A DNA stretch of 64,000 nucleotides from Burkholderia sp. SRS-46 (GCF_004343775.1 NZ_PTXL01000002.1:186001-250000); one strand, 5' to 3'. Numbered from the stretch's first letter, positions 23,474 to 33,509 are shown. Translations and numbers: made by a program. The notes: generated by a model from the sequence alone, not told the origin.

Positions 23474-26173
23474 TCAGCGAACCGGCTCGTCTGAATGGAG
23501 GGCGACCGCCTCGAACACGAGGGCCTGTGCCGGTGCGTCGGATGAATCGGCCACGCCGATCGCGATGCGCGACAGCGTCTGCTTCGACGCGAAGGCATCG
23601 AGCCACAGCGCGGACAGTCTGGGCAGCACGTGCTGCTCGATGAATCCGATCAACACGCGTGCGCCGGTCTCTTGCACGAGATAGCGGCCGACGATGTAGT
23701 CGACGACCGTGTCGTCGTACGTCAGTGCGATGTCATGGCCGTCGGCCATGCGCTTCACGACTCGATCCAAATGCAGGCGGACGATGCAGGAAAGCGCACT
23801 GTCGGCAAGCGGCCGGTAGGGCACGACAGTCACGCGCCCGAGGAAGGCGGCCGGGAAAGCCTTGAGCAGTTCGGAGGTCAGCGCCGCACGCAGCCCGTCC
23901 CCATTCGGCGCGAGCGACGGATCGGCGCAAAGACTCGCGCTCAGCTCCGCGCCGGCGTTGCTCGTGAGCAGGATCGTCGTGTTGCGGAAATCGGTGTAGC
24001 GGCCGTCGCCGTCTTCCATGTAGCCCTTGTCGAACACCTGAAAGAACATCTCGTGCACGTCGCGGTGGGCCTTCTCGATCTCGTCGAGCAGCACGACCGA
24101 ATACGGACGGCGGCGCACGGCCTCGGTCAGCACCCCGCCCTCGCCATAGCCGACATAACCCGGCGGCGCCCCCTTCAGGCCCGAGACGGTGTGCGCCTCC
24201 TGATACTCGCTCATGTTGATCGTGATCAGGTTCTGCTCGCCACCGTACAGCGCTTCCGCAAGCGCCAGCGCCGTTTCCGTCTTGCCGACGCCCGAGGGGC
24301 CGGCAAGCAGGAACACGCCGAGCGGCTTCTTCGGGTCGGCGAAGCCCGCGCGCGCAGTCTGCACGCGTTCGCCGATCTCGCGCAGCGCGTCGGTCTGGCC
24401 GATCACGCGCGCCTCGAGCGTGTCGGGCAGCAGGCGGACAGCCGCAACCTCATCGGTCACCATCCGGCCGACCGGGATGCCGGTCCAATCGGACACGATC
24501 TCGGCGACGATCGACTCGTCGACCTCGGGAAAAACGAGCGGGGCATCGCCTTGCAGGTCGGAGAGCCTGTGTTCGAGCTCGTGCAGCCTCGCAAGCGACA
24601 CCGCGCCGCCCTCTGGCGTGCCGCTCTCCCCGTCGTCGGGTTCGATGGCCTCGCGTGCCGCCAACAGCGCCTGCGCGGCGGCCGCCTGCTCGCGCCAGCG
24701 GCGCTCGACTGCAGCCTCGTCCGTCGCAAATCCATCGATGCGCGCTCGCACACTCGCCAATGCCATGCCGGCGTCCAGGCCAATACGGGCTTCCTGTACG
24801 AGCAGCGCTTCCTCGGCGCGCGCAGCCGCGAGACGCTGTCGCACGTCGTCCAGTTCGCGCGGTGCGGCATGCTGCGACAGCGCCACGCGTGCGCAAGCGG
24901 TGTCGAGCAGGCTGATGGCCTTGTCCGGTAACTGACGCGACGGAATGTAGCGGTGCGAGAGCGTCACCGCGGCACGGATCGCTTCGTTACGAACCACGAC
25001 ACCGTGATGTCGAGAAAACGTTTGCACAAGCCCGCGCACCATATCGACGGCAGCGGCCTCGGACGGCTCCGCGACCTGCAGGACCTGAAAGCGCCGGGTC
25101 AATGCCGGGTCTTTCTCGATGTGCCGCTTGTACTCGGCCCAGGTCGTCGCGCCAATCGTGCGGATCGTGCCGCGCGCGAGTGCGGGCTTCAGCAGGTTGG
25201 CGGCATCGCCCGTCCCTGCTTGGCCGCCCGCACCGATCAGCGTATGAATTTCGTCGATGAAAAGGATCACCGGCGCCGGCGATTTCGCAGCGGTTTCGAG
25301 CAGCCCCTTCAGACGCGCCTCGAACTCCCCTTTCATGCTCGCGCCGGCGAGCAATGCGCCGACATCGAGCGACAGCAGCCGCACGTCGGCGAGCTTCGGC
25401 GGCACATTGCCCGACGCGAGCGCGCGTGCCAGACCTTCCACGACGGCCGTCTTGCCGACACCGGCCTCGCCCGTCACCAGCGGGTTGTTCTGCCGACGGC
25501 GCAGCAACACGTCGATCATGGTGCGAATCTCGAGTTCGCGGCCGATGACCGGATCGATCTCGCCCGCACGGGCGCGCGCCGTCAGATCCGTGCAGTACGG
25601 TTCGAGCGAACCGCCGTTCGATGCGGACGGAATTGCGCCGGACGCCTCACCCGGCATTGCCGCACAAAAGTCGCTTTGGTCGTAGGTCGCATCGGTGGCT
25701 TCGGGCGAACCGTCGATCCACGCGGGCAGCACGTCGCCCAGCCCGTCAACGGGTATCTTGCCAAACGCAGGAGAGATCGACAGCAGGACGCGCCGTAGTT
25801 CGGGCGTCGACACCAGCGCAGCGACGAGCCACGCGCCGCGCACACGGCGATCGCCATGGCTCAGCGTCGCGAGCACCCACGCGCGCTCGATCGCCGACTC
25901 GATATGCCAGGAAAAATCGCTGATCGAACTGGCGCCGGCCGGCAGCGCCGCCAGCGCCTGCACGCAGTCGCGATCGAGTATTTCTCGATCGATGCCCGCG
26001 TGCCGAACGACGCGGTGCAGGTCGCTGTCGGGCAGTTGCAAGATCTGATGCATCCAGTGAACGAGCTCCACGTAGGGGTTGCCCCGCAGCTTGCAGAATT
26101 GGGTCGCTGATTCGATGCTGCGGTAGAGCTGAACCCCGAGCTTGCCGAACAGTGTCTGGCGTGAAATCGTCAT
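23474..26173 (-). CDS. clpV: T6SS sheath disassembly ATPase ClpV (TssH)
   Basis: An 899-residue AAA+ ATPase of the ClpB family that pulls contracted TssB-TssC sheath apart for reuse. An N domain spans about residues 1-165. The first ATPase has Walker A GEAGVGKT at 235-242 and Walker B ILFIDEIH near 303-310. A middle region shorter than in ClpB follows, then the second ATPase with GPSGVGKT at 625-632 and VVLLDEIEKAH. It is the first gene of the minus-strand arm, behind AGAAGG, so its upstream region 26174-26743 should hold the arm's main promoter. Confidence 0.96.
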   Translation of the reverse strand: MTISRQTLFGKLGVQLYRSIESATQFCKLRGNPYVELVHWMHQILQLPDSDLHRVVRHAGIDREILDRDCVQALAALPAGASSISDFSWHIESAIERAWVLATLSHGDRRVRGAWLVAALVSTPELRRVLLSISPAFGKIPVDGLGDVLPAWIDGSPEATDATYDQSDFCAAMPGEASGAIPSASNGGSLEPYCTDLTARARAGEIDPVIGRELEIRTMIDVLLRRRQNNPLVTGEAGVGKTAVVEGLARALASGNVPPKLADVRLLSLDVGALLAGASMKGEFEARLKGLLETAAKSPAPVILFIDEIHTLIGAGGQAGTGDAANLLKPALARGTIRTIGATTWAEYKRHIEKDPALTRRFQVLQVAEPSEAAAVDMVRGLVQTFSRHHGVVVRNEAIRAAVTLSHRYIPSRQLPDKAISLLDTACARVALSQHAAPRELDDVRQRLAAARAEEALLVQEARIGLDAGMALASVRARIDGFATDEAAVERRWREQAAAAQALLAAREAIEPDDGESGTPEGGAVSLARLHELEHRLSDLQGDAPLVFPEVDESIVAEIVSDWTGIPVGRMVTDEVAAVRLLPDTLEARVIGQTDALREIGERVQTARAGFADPKKPLGVFLLAGPSGVGKTETALALAEALYGGEQNLITINMSEYQEAHTVSGLKGAPPGYVGYGEGGVLTEAVRRRPYSVVLLDEIEKAHRDVHEMFFQVFDKGYMEDGDGRYTDFRNTTILLTSNAGAELSASLCADPSLAPNGDGLRAALTSELLKAFPAAFLGRVTVVPYRPLADSALSCIVRLHLDRVVKRMADGHDIALTYDDTVVDYIVGRYLVQETGARVLIGFIEQHVLPRLSALWLDAFASKQTLSRIAIGVADSSDAPAQALVFEAVALHSDEPVR

Positions 26174-26743
26174 GCGTACCTTCTTGTTATTCGGTCGGTG
26201 TGCGCCAGACCGCCGACGAAGCGGTCGGAAATCATCCTATTCAGGCGGCATATTCGGCCGCCGCACCGGCGGCATGTTATTGCGGCATAGGCCTACTGCC
26301 GCACCGGCAAAACAAATAAAACAAAATCCTCTCAGGCGACGGATTATTCTCACGGCATCGCACCATCGTCAACTCATGCGAACTGGAAAGTCTGCGTCGA
26401 ATCGCATCTCACGAACTCACACCCTCAAAATTGCCAAACCATGAATCCCCGGCCCGCATGCCCACGCCCACACGCGAACGTCACAACCATCAAACCATTG
26501 TTACGATTGGCGAATTTCACCGAAAATGTGAAAAATCCATAACAACCCACTTCGCCAATCTTTTATCTCAATATCAAACCACCCCCCGCAGATCGATTCA
26601 TCAATCTTCTTAATTGATCAAATATTTTGAGACTCCATTCCGATAATTTATGAAAATCGAGATAGCCAATTTTTAATAAACGGCATATACGCTTCCATGG
26701 TTATCATGGTTAGAATTCGCATTCGGTCATCACAAATCGTCCC
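26174..26743. promoter_or_regulatory. AT-rich divergent regulatory region of the T6SS
   Basis: No gene is seen in these 570 bp between the divergently read tssH and tagK-like genes. Roughly 26290-26730 is much richer in A+T than the rest of the window. It contains the palindrome TTGATCAA (26614-26621). A weak promoter candidate toward the plus arm is TTGAGA (26627-26632), 16 bp, TATGAA (26649-26654). No convincing sigma-54 site (GG-N10-GC with TTGC) was found by eye. The base composition would suit binding by H-NS-like silencers, which is inference. Confidence 0.5.
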
Positions 26744-27385
26744 ATGCGCTCATTCCGCTTGCCGTGGCGTCGTCAGCCTGGCACCTCATTCACCGAACCT
26801 GTACGACATGGCGGGCAGCATCGTCCCGCGAGAAAGGAGGATGAAGCGGCAGGCCACGGCGAGACGATCGTTGACGGGATTGGCGGTCCCGCACGATGGA
26901 GGCATGACTGCGGGGCGCAAGCGGTATCGGCTTCCGCAGCCGACAAGCAGAAACGCACCGACGACCTTATCGAAACGCTTCACGCACAATACTGGCGCGC
27001 GCTGGCAGGCCCGCACACTGCGCTTTCCGGTTCGTGGGCGGAGCAACAGGACGAGTCCGTGACCTCGGTCGCCCCGGTCACACACGATTCGCACGACGTT
27101 TGGCCGAACTCGGCAAACCCTGCCGAATCCGGCTCCATCGAGACGCTGCTGTCGGGTGAACCCAACCTTGAAGATGCGTTCGGACGTCTGGAACCGGCGC
27201 TCACGGCGGATCTGGAGATCGAATCCATGCCCGAGGTGCTACGTCTCTTTGCGCCGCCAGAATTTCACGCGGCCGAGTCCCGCCGCACGGCAGACCTGCC
27301 GCCTCCACTCACTCGGCGCGAGCACCACGCGCTGTCAGTTGACAGTCCGTTCGTCGGGCCTGCAACCGTGAAGAGCGATGTATGA
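26744..27385 (+). CDS. T6SS-associated protein, TagK-like
   Basis: A 213-residue protein that opens the plus-strand T6SS arm. The first 75 residues are basic and low in structure. The second half, from IETLHAQYWRALAGPH through GSIETLLSGEPNLEDAFG and EVLRLFAPPEFHAAESRR to LTRREHHALSVDSP, resembles what I recall as the TagK family of Burkholderia and Ralstonia T6SS loci, whose function is not established. No strong ribosome binding site precedes the ATG, so the start is uncertain; the conserved part begins near residue 75. Its TGA overlaps the tagJ ATG (ATGA), so it belongs to the same operon. Confidence 0.6.
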   Translation: MRSFRLPWRRQPGTSFTEPVRHGGQHRPARKEDEAAGHGETIVDGIGGPARWRHDCGAQAVSASAADKQKRTDDLIETLHAQYWRALAGPHTALSGSWAEQQDESVTSVAPVTHDSHDVWPNSANPAESGSIETLLSGEPNLEDAFGRLEPALTADLEIESMPEVLRLFAPPEFHAAESRRTADLPPPLTRREHHALSVDSPFVGPATVKSDV

Positions 27386-28122
27386 ACCCGTCACTTGCTG
27401 CGGGAGAACCGCCTGGACACGATCAGCACGACCTGCCGATCGCCATTCAACTTCAGACGTGGGCAAAGCTCGAACCGCAACAGGCGCAGATCGCGCAAGG
27501 TTTTCGCGACCTGATCCGGGCCGAGCGCTGGCGGCAAAAGGTTGTGGCGGGACACGAACGTCCGGGATTCGTCGTCGAACCGGCGCCGTGGGTCATGGAA
27601 CTCGTGTCCGCACTGCGGCTTGCCGGCGACGGGCAACGCGAACCCGCCGACGAAGCGCGCGAACGGGCGCTCGACGCGGCACCACTCATAGCCGCGAACG
27701 CGCCGCGCGGTGTCGCCGTCTGGATCGCCGACAGCGATTCGCGTTTCGGTCCGATCTGCGAAATCATCACGGCTGGACATTACCGCTGGTTGCCATTCGC
27801 CGATCTCGCAGCGTGGCGCGTGCCGCCGCCTGCGAACCTCATCGATCTCGTCTGGGCGCCGTGTGTGCTGACGCTGACGGACGACAGTGTCGTGCGCGGC
27901 TTCATGCCGGCACGCTACCCCGGCTCGGAGGCTACGTCCGATACGTTGCGCCTCGGCCGTGAAACAGTCTGGTTTGAGTCGGCACATACCGCCATCATCG
28001 CGCTCGGCCAGAAGACCTGGGCGACGGAACAAGGCGATTTCGGCCTGTTCGAGCTGGCCGACACCGAATTCGGTGCCTACATCCCGAACGGCGCCACCGT
28101 TGGCGGACAGACCGATGACTGA
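27382..28122 (+). CDS. tagJ: T6SS accessory protein TagJ (ImpE-like), short N-terminus
   Basis: A 246-residue ImpE/TagJ protein. Members bind TssB and ClpV and are thought to tune sheath recycling. Family blocks are present: WIADSDSRFGPICEIITAGHYRWLPF, VWAPCVLTL and PARYPGSE followed by a DTLRLGRETVW stretch. The helical N-terminal part is shorter than I expect: the sequence enters the family pattern near QIAQGFRDLIRAERWRQKV almost at once, after a 35-residue unlike leader. ATGA overlap with the gene before, and 8-nt overlap with tssE after. Confidence 0.78.
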   Translation: MNPSLAAGEPPGHDQHDLPIAIQLQTWAKLEPQQAQIAQGFRDLIRAERWRQKVVAGHERPGFVVEPAPWVMELVSALRLAGDGQREPADEARERALDAAPLIAANAPRGVAVWIADSDSRFGPICEIITAGHYRWLPFADLAAWRVPPPANLIDLVWAPCVLTLTDDSVVRGFMPARYPGSEATSDTLRLGRETVWFESAHTAIIALGQKTWATEQGDFGLFELADTEFGAYIPNGATVGGQTDD

Positions 28123-28672
28123 ACGCAGAAAGCCCTCCTCCGCCATCGACGCGCTCACCACACGCACCCCGCGGAGAGCAAATACGTATTTGATGCCGAC
28201 CCTGCTCGACCGGCTGCGCGACGACGCGCCGCAGCGTCTGGTCGAAGCCCCCGAAGAATATGCGGTCACGCGCAAACAGATGCGCGACATCGTCCAGCGC
28301 GATCTCGCGTATCTGCTCAACACGACGAGCATCGAAGACCAGCTCGACCGCGAACGCCACCCGCAGGCAGCCGCGTCGACCGTCAATTTCGGTGTCCCGC
28401 CGCTCGCGGGCACCTTTCTCGCGTCGCGCCAGTGGAACGACATCGAGCGGACGATTCGCCAGGCCATTGCCGATTTCGAGCCGCGACTGATCCCCGATTC
28501 GCTCGTCGTGGCGCCCCGTCAGGCAGCCGACGCGGCCGACCATCACAACGTACTCGCGTTCGAGGTTCGCGGCCTGGTTCACATGGACCCGTATCCGCTC
28601 GAATTCATGGTGCAGAGCTCGCTCGATCTCGAGACGAGCGAGATCCGGATCACCGGCATGCGCGCCGGCTAA
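28115..28672 (+). CDS. tssE: T6SS baseplate protein TssE (gp25-like)
   Basis: A 185-residue homologue of phage T4 gp25, a baseplate wedge part that starts sheath assembly. The core shows LMPTLLDRLRDD, RDIVQRDLAYLLNTTSIEDQ, VNFGVPPLAG and a lysozyme-like but non-catalytic IERTIRQAIADFEPRL block. The start is the ATG that overlaps the tagJ stop by 8 nt; longer readings run back through tagJ and are not real. It ends 35 nt before tssF. Confidence 0.92.
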   Translation: MTERRKPSSAIDALTTRTPRRANTYLMPTLLDRLRDDAPQRLVEAPEEYAVTRKQMRDIVQRDLAYLLNTTSIEDQLDRERHPQAAASTVNFGVPPLAGTFLASRQWNDIERTIRQAIADFEPRLIPDSLVVAPRQAADAADHHNVLAFEVRGLVHMDPYPLEFMVQSSLDLETSEIRITGMRAG

Positions 28673-28707
28673 TCCCGGTGCGGCACAACGACAACGAGAC
28701 CCCTCCG

Positions 28708-30597
28708 ATGGACCCGCGACTGCTCGACTACTACAACCAGGAACTGATCTACATGCGCGAACTTGCCAGCGAGTTCGCGCATGCGCACCCGAAGATCGCG
28801 CGCCGGCTCGGCATGCAGGCCGGCGAAGTGGCCGACCCTTACGTCGAGCGCCTGATCGAGTCGTTCTGTTTCATGGCCGCGCGCATGCAACTCAAGCTCG
28901 ACGCGGAGTTTCCGCGTTTCACGGGGCGGTTGCTGGAAGTGATCTACCCGAATTACGTCGCACCCACGCCGTCGATCGCGGTCGCGCGCCTGTATCCCGG
29001 TCAGGCCGAAGGCAATCTGGCCAACGGCTACCGCATCGCGCGCGGCACGTCGTTCGAGGCCCAGGTTCCCGATGGCGAAAAAACCGCGTGCCTGTTTACG
29101 AGCGGCCAGGACGTGACGCTCTGGCCGCTCACGATCACCGAAGCGCGGCTGACGGGCATTCCGCCCGACGTTCCGGCGCTCGACCGCTATGTTCCGCCCG
29201 ACAGGCAGGTGCGCGGCGCACTCCGGCTGAAGCTCGCCACCACGGGTGACGTCCAGGTGGCCGATCTGAAGGGACTCGACCGGCTACCCGTGTATCTGGC
29301 CGGCGACGAACAGGTCGCCTCGCACTTGTTCGAGCTGCTGCATGTCGCGGGCGTCGCGTCCGTGATTGCCGCACCCGGAGATTTCGGCGTACCGGGTCGT
29401 CCACCCGCAGCCGTTGCTCACGATGCGATCGAACACGAGGGCTTGCGCACCGATCAGACCCTGCTGCCGCTCACCTGGACGAAATTCCACGGGCATAATC
29501 TGTTGCACGAGTATTTTTCATGTCCGGCGCGGTTCTGGTTCTTCGCGTTGAACGGTCTCGCTGAAGGCCTTTCACGTGTCCGCGGACGGGAAGTCGAGAT
29601 CGTCGTGCTGCTCGATCGAGCGCCGGGACAGCTCGCCAACCTCGTCGACGCCTCGCGCTTCGCGCTGTTCTGCACGCCCGTCATTAACCTCTTCAAGCGG
29701 CATACTGACCGCATCGAGCTTTCCCCACGCGAGACCGAGTTTCATCTGGTGCCCGCGCGCCTCGCGCCGCTCGACTACGAAGTGTTCTCGGTGGAGACCG
29801 TGTACGGGCAAGTCGCAGCGACGTCGGACGAGCTGGAATTCCGTCCGCTTTATCAAACGCTGAACAACGATGAAGGCAATCACGGAAGGTACTTCTCGAC
29901 GCGGCGCGAACGGCGGATCGTGTCGGATTCGGCGCGCCGTTACGGCACACGTACTCCGTACATCGGCACGGAAGCGTTTCTCTCGCTTGTCGACCAGAAC
30001 GAGGCACCCTATGGTGAGAACATCCGCGTCCTTTCGGTCGAGGCGCTGCTCACGAACCGGGATCTCGCCACGCTCGTGCCACGCGATGGCAGGCGCGACC
30101 TGACGACGGAGGAGTCTGCGCCAGTCGAGAGTATTGGCCTCATCCGCGCCCCGAGTTCGCCGAAGGCGCCCTACGCCGAGCGCGAGATGGCGTGGCGGCT
30201 GATCCGTCAACTCAACTTCAACTACCTGCCGTTCGAAGATCTTGATCACCGTGAAGGTGGACAGGGACTACGCGATCTGCTACGCCTGTACCTCTCCGAC
30301 GAGAACACCGAGCATCGGCGGCAGGTCGAGAGCCTCGTCGGCGTGAAGACGCGTCCGGTGACACGCAAGCTGCCGGGTACCGGCCCGATGACCTTCGGGC
30401 GCGGCATTGAATGTGCGTTGACCGTCGACGAGACAGGTTTTTCCGGCCTGAGCCCCTATCTGTTCGGCGTGGTCATCGAGCACTGGCTGGCACGGCACGT
30501 GTCGATCAACAGCTTTACGCAAACCGAGTTACATTCGATGCAGCGCGGCCGAATCGCACGCTGGCCGGTGCGCGCCGGGGCGCGCGGAGTGCTGTGA
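28708..30597 (+). CDS. tssF: T6SS baseplate protein TssF
   Basis: A 629-residue baseplate wedge protein. It begins MDPRLLDYYNQELIYMRELA and continues FAHAHPKIARRLGMQ and DPYVERLIESFCFMAARMQLKLD, the strong N-terminal signature of TssF. Two TssF and one TssG form the wedge with TssE, held by TssK. The start is the ATG at the signature; the long upstream reading overlaps tssE. The stop shares one base with the start of tssG (TGATG). Confidence 0.95.
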   Translation: MDPRLLDYYNQELIYMRELASEFAHAHPKIARRLGMQAGEVADPYVERLIESFCFMAARMQLKLDAEFPRFTGRLLEVIYPNYVAPTPSIAVARLYPGQAEGNLANGYRIARGTSFEAQVPDGEKTACLFTSGQDVTLWPLTITEARLTGIPPDVPALDRYVPPDRQVRGALRLKLATTGDVQVADLKGLDRLPVYLAGDEQVASHLFELLHVAGVASVIAAPGDFGVPGRPPAAVAHDAIEHEGLRTDQTLLPLTWTKFHGHNLLHEYFSCPARFWFFALNGLAEGLSRVRGREVEIVVLLDRAPGQLANLVDASRFALFCTPVINLFKRHTDRIELSPRETEFHLVPARLAPLDYEVFSVETVYGQVAATSDELEFRPLYQTLNNDEGNHGRYFSTRRERRIVSDSARRYGTRTPYIGTEAFLSLVDQNEAPYGENIRVLSVEALLTNRDLATLVPRDGRRDLTTEESAPVESIGLIRAPSSPKAPYAEREMAWRLIRQLNFNYLPFEDLDHREGGQGLRDLLRLYLSDENTEHRRQVESLVGVKTRPVTRKLPGTGPMTFGRGIECALTVDETGFSGLSPYLFGVVIEHWLARHVSINSFTQTELHSMQRGRIARWPVRAGARGVL

Positions 30598-31670
30598 TGA
30601 AACGTGCCACTTTGCCGGCGCTGGTGCGCGACAGCACGCTTTCGCCCGAACTGCTCGAACGCCTGCGGGCCGAGCCGTGGCGCTTCGGGTTCCTGTCATT
30701 GCTGCGACGCATCGGCGCGAACGCGGCGATCGATCCGGTGGGCACCGCACGCCGGCCGCAAGCTGAACCGTTTCGTCTCGGGCAGCAGCCCAGTCTCGCC
30801 TTTGCGCCGCGCGAGGTCGCGAGCGTGCAGGAAGCTGCGGGGACGCTCAAAGTGCGGCTCTTCGGTCTCGGTATGCTTGGCCCCAACGGCCCGTTGCCGA
30901 TCCACGTCACCGAGATGGCAAAGGATCGCGAGGACAGCCGCCGCGATACGACAACGGTCGACTTCTTCGACATTTTTCATCACCGGTTCTTCACGTTGTT
31001 CTATCGCGCGTGGGCGTCAGCACAGGCAACAGCGGGACTTGACCGGAAAGACGACGAGCGGTTTTCGTTTTACGTCGCGAGCCTCACGGGTCAGGACACC
31101 GCGGAAATCGGCCAGCGTCCCCTGCCCTCGCACGCACGGCTTGCGGCGTCGGCCCATCTCGTACGCGAGTCGCGCAATTCGGATGGGCTTCGCGCCACGC
31201 TCGAACACTACTTCGGCGTGCCGGTCGCGATCGCCGAGAACGTGTTTCACTGGATCGAAATCGATCCTGCCGATCAGGGCCGCATGGGTCGCCCGGGTCC
31301 CGCTGCAACGATGGGACAGGCCGCGATGCTCGGCCGCGTGGCGCCGGACCGCCAGCACCGATTCCGCATCGTGATCGGCCCCATCGATCTCGACGCGTAT
31401 CTGGGCTTCACGCCGCAGGGCGACGATCTGCCGCGCCTTGTCGAATGGGTGCGGGCATTCGTCGGCTACGAACTGGAATGGGAGCTCGAACTGCGCATCA
31501 AACCCGAAAGCGCACCGCCGGCAGTCATGGGCGGCAGGCAGCGCATGGGATGGTCCGGGTGGCTGGGCCGCCCGAATGCAGATCGACCGATTACCGGCAT
31601 GCGGTTCGAACCCGAGCGTTATGCGCGGTATTTCAAGCGTCGCACCACTGAATCCGAAAAGAGACAATGA
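30597..31670 (+). CDS. tssG: T6SS baseplate protein TssG
   Basis: A 357-residue wedge protein. Hallmarks are ELLERLRAEPWRFGFLSLLRRIG near the start, FGLGMLGPNGPLPIHVTE, and DFFDIFHHRFFTLFYRAW. Length and order after tssF are normal. It overlaps tssF by one base and tssA by four (ATGA), which points to coupled translation. Confidence 0.95.
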   Translation: MKRATLPALVRDSTLSPELLERLRAEPWRFGFLSLLRRIGANAAIDPVGTARRPQAEPFRLGQQPSLAFAPREVASVQEAAGTLKVRLFGLGMLGPNGPLPIHVTEMAKDREDSRRDTTTVDFFDIFHHRFFTLFYRAWASAQATAGLDRKDDERFSFYVASLTGQDTAEIGQRPLPSHARLAASAHLVRESRNSDGLRATLEHYFGVPVAIAENVFHWIEIDPADQGRMGRPGPAATMGQAAMLGRVAPDRQHRFRIVIGPIDLDAYLGFTPQGDDLPRLVEWVRAFVGYELEWELELRIKPESAPPAVMGGRQRMGWSGWLGRPNADRPITGMRFEPERYARYFKRRTTESEKRQ

Positions 31671-32773
31671 GCAAAAGGCAGTCGACCCGACAGCCCGAAT
31701 CCGGCAAAGGCGCCGTGAAGGACGCGCCGCATCACGACTGGATCGCGCCTGTGAGCGATACCGCGCCCTGCGGTCCCGACCTCGAATACGACCACGATTT
31801 TGTCGTGCTGTTCGCGAGTGCGGCACCGAAGCAGGACGTGCAGTACGGCGCGTTCGTCGGCTCGCCCGAACCCGTCAACTGGAGCGAACTCGAGCGCGAC
31901 TGTCAACGGCTCATGTTGCGCACGAAGGATATACGAATTGCCGTGCTTTATACGCGATGTCGCACGCGGCTTGGTGGCGCTACCGGCCTCGCGGATGGCG
32001 TCGGTCTGCTTGCCGCCTGGCTGGAAACATTTGCCGACCACGTTCATCCGCAGCCCGGCACGGGTGAAGAGCGCGACGCCGCACTGGACATGCGAATGAA
32101 TGCACTACAAGCGCTTGCCGACCCCGATGGGCTGCTGGCGGACGTTCGGGACATCGTGCTCATGAAATCGACGCTGACGCGCCTGCAGGTGCGCGACGTC
32201 GAGCGCGCGTTTGCGCGTCCCCGGCCGGCCGACGCACTCGCGCCAGAGTCCGTTGCGCACCAGCTGCATGACCTGCGCATCCAGCTGCCGGCGATGATGG
32301 TCGGTTTCGACGACACAATCGCACATCTTGCGACGATCGACGCGTGGTGCGCCACTCATCTCGAGACATACCGGCCTAACTTGTCGCCGCTAACGCGGCT
32401 GCTCGGAACGATGCGTGCGCCCGTATCGGCAAACGCAGTCGAACAGATGGAAGAATCCCAAGAATCCGTGCCGACGGCCGACGAATCCTCAGGAGGCGAC
32501 GCGTCAGCGCTGCTCGAACCAGTGAATGCGGGGCCGCTCTGCGCCTACGAACCCACAACGACGCGACTGGCATCCGCACCGGCTGACCGTCAGGCGGCGC
32601 TTGCCTTGATCCGAACGGCCCGAGCATGGTTCGAGACCCACGAACCAAGCAGTCCGATTCCGGTGTTGCTCACGCGTGCGGAGCACTTCGTCGGCAAGCG
32701 CTATGCCGAAGTTGTCAAGGCAATTCCAGCCGAGCTTCTTGCGCAGTGGGAAGAAACCGATAGTGGCCGGTAA
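31667..32773 (+). CDS. tssA: T6SS assembly protein TssA (ImpA N-terminal domain)
   Basis: A 368-residue TssA. The ImpA N-terminal domain covers about residues 25-150 (VSDTAPCGPDLEYDHDF, DIRIAVLYTRCRTRLGG, GLLAAWLETFADHVHPQP). A variable middle part follows, and the C-terminal helices include IRTARAWFETHEPSSPIPVLLTRAEHFVG. It is probably of the shorter TssA type that helps prime the baseplate and tail. Last core gene of the plus arm; overlaps tssG by 4 nt. Confidence 0.93.
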   Translation: MSKRQSTRQPESGKGAVKDAPHHDWIAPVSDTAPCGPDLEYDHDFVVLFASAAPKQDVQYGAFVGSPEPVNWSELERDCQRLMLRTKDIRIAVLYTRCRTRLGGATGLADGVGLLAAWLETFADHVHPQPGTGEERDAALDMRMNALQALADPDGLLADVRDIVLMKSTLTRLQVRDVERAFARPRPADALAPESVAHQLHDLRIQLPAMMVGFDDTIAHLATIDAWCATHLETYRPNLSPLTRLLGTMRAPVSANAVEQMEESQESVPTADESSGGDASALLEPVNAGPLCAYEPTTTRLASAPADRQAALALIRTARAWFETHEPSSPIPVLLTRAEHFVGKRYAEVVKAIPAELLAQWEETDSGR

Positions 32774-32799
32774 CATCCGACCGCCAATGCACAGGGCGA

Positions 32800-33509
32800 A
32801 TGGATAACGCGGGCAAGACCAATCCTCAACTCACGAACATCGCAGAACTCATGACGCAGTGGTCAATCGGCCTGGATGAAGTGAGCCGGTATTTCCGCTA
32901 CCGCTTCGGGACGGAGGCTAGCGACGTGGCGCGTCGCGACACTGGCGACCCCGAGTTGACAGCATTTCTCACTCGCGCGATTGCGCAACTGCTATCCGAC
33001 GATCCCACCCCGCCCCCTGTCCAAACTGCACAAGCGGCATCACGAGACTCATTCATTGCGGCAGCGCTCTTCATCCAGTCCCCACATTTTTCTGCGACGC
33101 ATGTAGCCGGACTTTTACGCGCCTTCACGGAACGCCGCTCCAAAATCTGCACAAGAAGGACAAGCTGTTCGAATTCCTGCAATATCTACCACATCAACGC
33201 TCGCTCGATTCCGTCGCCGCTGAAATGAGCGTGACACGCGTTACGGTAACGTCGTGGCTACGTCGTCTCCGTACTCTGCTATTGGCGCTAGATCCGTCGA
33301 GGCACTACGCAGCCCGGGTGCGCCTTGGCCAAAAGCCGGCTTCGCCGGAACTCTGGTGTCCGCACTGCAAGAAAAAGGCGCACGTACACCGGCACGGCTT
33401 TTGGTATGCGCGCACGAAATCCGGGCAGGCGATTCGAGGAGCAAGGCTGTTCCAGTGTTCCATATGTGACAGCTATTTCGACCGCTTGGACAGACTAGTT
33501 CGTATATAA
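32800..33509 (+). pseudogene. frameshifted HTH / zinc-ribbon protein (DUF746-like remnant)
   Basis: Two reading frames join into one protein. Frame one (32800 to about 33140) gives MDNAGKTNPQLTNIAELMTQ through FIAAALFIQSPHFSATHVAGLLRAFTERRSK and then turns into Cys/Ser-rich nonsense to a stop at 33228. One base apart, the next frame reads LHKKDKLFEFLQYLPHQRSL, a helix-turn-helix (DSVAAEMSVTRVTVTSWLRRLR), then WCPHC and CSIC pairs that form a zinc ribbon, and stops at 33509. A one-base indel near 33139-33152 explains the break. The order of parts recalls the DUF746 family of Burkholderia and Ralstonia, seen near mobile DNA; this name is tentative. It directly follows tssA. Confidence 0.55.

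Noticed and set aside
22899..23606. N-terminal extension of TssB by about 57 residues
   Set aside because: It overlaps tssH, is Arg-rich, and AGGAG lies before the shorter start.
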